Below, piece by piece: positions 62,410 through 64,000 of a DNA stretch of 64,000 nucleotides (the first letter of the stretch is position 1; each line of letters opens with the position of its first letter). A program made the translations under genes and the position numbers. The notes beneath the pieces are model-generated. The model saw nothing but the letters and a program-made list of their open reading frames with translations, did no database searches and was not told the origin of the DNA. This stretch comes from an uncultured Actinomycetes bacterium (GTDB lineage Bacteria > Actinomycetota > Acidimicrobiia > Acidimicrobiales > RAAP-2). Where the stretch lies: the NCBI GenBank assembly GCA_903900235.1, contig CAIUMH010000038.1, positions 1 to 64,000 of the forward strand. Reading direction: 5' to 3'.

Positions 62410-64000
62410 ATGAGCACTCCTGCGTCGGGTCGGTCCAAGTGGCTTCCCATGCCATTTGTGGCACTGGGAGTCTCGATGATCATCGTGGATGCCACGATCG
62501 TGAACGTCGCGGTCCCGACGATCATCAAGGACCTCCACGTCAGCGCCAACACCTCGGAGTGGTTCAACTCGATCTACTCGCTGGTCTTTGCCTCACTGCT
62601 GATCTCGCTCGGCCACCTTGGCGACGTCTGGGGCCGTCGCCGGCTCTTCGCTCTGGGCACCGTCGTCTTCGTGGCCGCCAGCATGCTCGCCGCTCTCGCC
62701 CCGAGCGGCGGTGCGCTGATCGTGGCACGTCTGCTCCAGGGCATCGGCGGGGCCATGATCCTGCCGGCCACGCTCTCGACGGTCAATGCCACCTACGTGG
62801 GCCAGGACCGCGCCATCGCCTTCGCCATCTGGGGGTCGACCATCGGCGGGATGGCGGCGGTGGGACCACTGCTCGGCGGGTGGCTCACCACTGACCTCTC
62901 ATGGCGGTGGGCCTTCTTCATCAACATCCCCATCGGCCTCATCGTGCTTCTCGGCATCGCTCGCTTCGTCCCCGAGACCAAGGACCCAACCGTGCGACGG
63001 GGGATGGACTGGTGGGGCAACGTGGCGATCATCGTCGGCTTCTCCACCTTGGTCTTCGGCCTGATTGAGGGGGAGCACTATGGCTGGTGGGCCCAGGTCA
63101 CCCCGTTCAGCGTTGGAACACTCCACTGGCCGGTCTCGTGGCCGTCGCCAGCCCTGGTTGCCTTCGTGGTCGCTGCGCTGGCACTGCTGAGCTTCGTCGC
63201 CCTCGAACGTCAGCGATCGGCCGCCGGCCGGGTGGTCCTCGTCGACCTTGGCCTGTTCGGGATCCGGAGCTTCTCCGCCGGCAACGTTGCGGTGACGGTG
63301 GTCTCCTTCGGGGAGTTCGGGATGCTCTTCGTGCTCCCGCTCTTCATTCAGGGGGTCCTCGGCTTCAGTGCCCTCGACACAGGATGGCTGTTCTTGTCCA
63401 TGGCTGTCGGCACCTTCGTGATCGGCGGGGCGACCCCGCAGCTGGCCAAGGCGATGGGAGCACGAGGGGTGGCTCGGCTCGGCCTTGGACTCGAGGTGCT
63501 TGGCATCGCCGGGCTGGGGCTGCTCCTGAGCCCCACGGTGGCGACGGCTGCGCTGGCCGGCTGCCTGTTCGTCTACGGCCTCGGCGTCGGGATGGCCACG
63601 GCCCAGCTGACCGGAGTGATCTTGGTGGACGTGCCCGTGGAGGTCTCGGGCCAGGCCTCGGGTATCCAGTCGACGGCTCGTCAGGTGGGCTCCGCCCTCG
63701 GCGTCGCCGTCCTCGGCACCATCTTGTTGACCCAGCTCGGCGGGCGCACGGCCTCTGCTCTCGCCGGCATTCCCGGTCTCCCGGTGTCGGCTCAGGAGCA
63801 GATCACCCACGTGGTGCGCAGCTCGGGTGGTTCAGCCATCAGCTCACTCGGCACCATGCCACATGGAACCGCCGTGGTGGCGGCCGCATCGCAGGCGGCC
63901 GCTGACGCCGCCAGCATCGTCGCCCTCAGCGCTGCGGGATTCATCCTCGTGGGTCTGCTGGCCACCATGGCGCTGCCCCGCACCACCGCCACGAGATCCA
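62410..64000 (+). CDS. MFS transporter, DHA2 (EmrB/QacA) family, cut by window end
   Basis: The ORF track omits this gene because it has no stop before the window ends; the frame from ATG 62410 is open through 64000 (530 codons). The protein opens with 'MPFVALGVSMIIVDATIVNVAVPTI', contains motif A 'GHLGDVWGRRRLFALG', and 'GSTIGGMAAVGPLLGGWL' (motif C-like), so it is a 14-segment drug exporter like the one at 3293. It is divergent from the GH3 gene across about 112 bp. The shadow ORFs at 62133-63905 on both strands are discarded. Confidence 0.88.
   Translation, partial: MSTPASGRSKWLPMPFVALGVSMIIVDATIVNVAVPTIIKDLHVSANTSEWFNSIYSLVFASLLISLGHLGDVWGRRRLFALGTVVFVAASMLAALAPSGGALIVARLLQGIGGAMILPATLSTVNATYVGQDRAIAFAIWGSTIGGMAAVGPLLGGWLTTDLSWRWAFFINIPIGLIVLLGIARFVPETKDPTVRRGMDWWGNVAIIVGFSTLVFGLIEGEHYGWWAQVTPFSVGTLHWPVSWPSPALVAFVVAALALLSFVALERQRSAAGRVVLVDLGLFGIRSFSAGNVAVTVVSFGEFGMLFVLPLFIQGVLGFSALDTGWLFLSMAVGTFVIGGATPQLAKAMGARGVARLGLGLEVLGIAGLGLLLSPTVATAALAGCLFVYGLGVGMATAQLTGVILVDVPVEVSGQASGIQSTARQVGSALGVAVLGTILLTQLGGRTASALAGIPGLPVSAQEQITHVVRSSGGSAISSLGTMPHGTAVVAAASQAAADAASIVALSAAGFILVGLLATMALPRTTATRS

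Noticed and set aside
62899-63810. Minus-strand ORF of 303 codons and plus-strand 63087-63905
   Set aside because: Both are shadows of the DHA2 transporter gene at 62410, which the ORF track misses only because it runs off the window.

Overview
The window is about 64 kb of high-GC DNA around a bacterial chromosome replication origin. Its gene order (gyrA-gyrB, dciA/DUF721-recF-dnaN-dnaA | rpmH-rnpA-yidD-yidC-jag-rsmG-parS-parA-parB, then cwlM-trxA-trxB, murJ-DUF6049, pcnA, ino1-PadR-DUF5318, rpsF-ssb-rpsR-rplI-dnaB) is the actinobacterial arrangement known from mycobacteria. Mixed secreted and catabolic genes and a Fae homologue suggest a deep-branching actinobacterium, possibly Acidimicrobiia; that placement is inference.

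Region 1-11.4 kb is accessory: a degraded duplicate of a neighbouring dehydrogenase gene, a cupin, a secreted FnIII/lectin-like protein, a saccharopine-dehydrogenase-like reductase, a DHA2 exporter, an NlpC/P60 wall hydrolase, a GH79-like secreted glycosidase, a secreted phosphoesterase, a CoA-transferase and a FrnE-like thiol oxidoreductase.

Region 11.4-27.2 kb is the origin core. gyrA, gyrB, dciA, recF, dnaN and dnaA read leftward; rpmH to parB read rightward. An opposite-strand copper monooxygenase gene sits between gyrB and dciA. The dnaA-dnaN gap holds three TAG triplets, a GC cluster and a DnaA box in the order of the Bacillus unwinding element, and a second DnaA-box cluster lies at and upstream of the dnaA start. 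Four parS sites lie between rsmG and parA; the first three are in units repeated at 114 bp that also carry a copy of the end of rsmG.

Region 27.2-43.5 kb carries envelope and redox genes (a CwlM-like pseudo-amidase, thioredoxin system, MurJ), tRNA nucleotidyltransferase, inositol-phosphate synthase with a PadR regulator, panB, and the rpsF-ssb-rpsR-rplI-dnaB block with a structured leader and a terminator. 

Region 43.5-64 kb is mixed: a methyltransferase, two SDRs, RlmN, an MFS exporter, a tightly overlapping 2OG oxygenase-Fae-DUF1543 operon, a peroxiredoxin, an orphan response regulator, a PPOX/FDOR protein, a surface-modification cluster (acyltransferase, GT-C-like membrane protein, sulfotransferase), a luciferase-like monooxygenase, a glutamine-synthetase-like ligase, a GH3 beta-glucosidase and a DHA2 transporter cut by the window end. 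Many operon junctions use 4-bp NTGA overlaps, which I used to refine starts. I saw no tRNA, rRNA, CRISPR array or insertion sequence. All identifications are by reading motifs; no database search was run.
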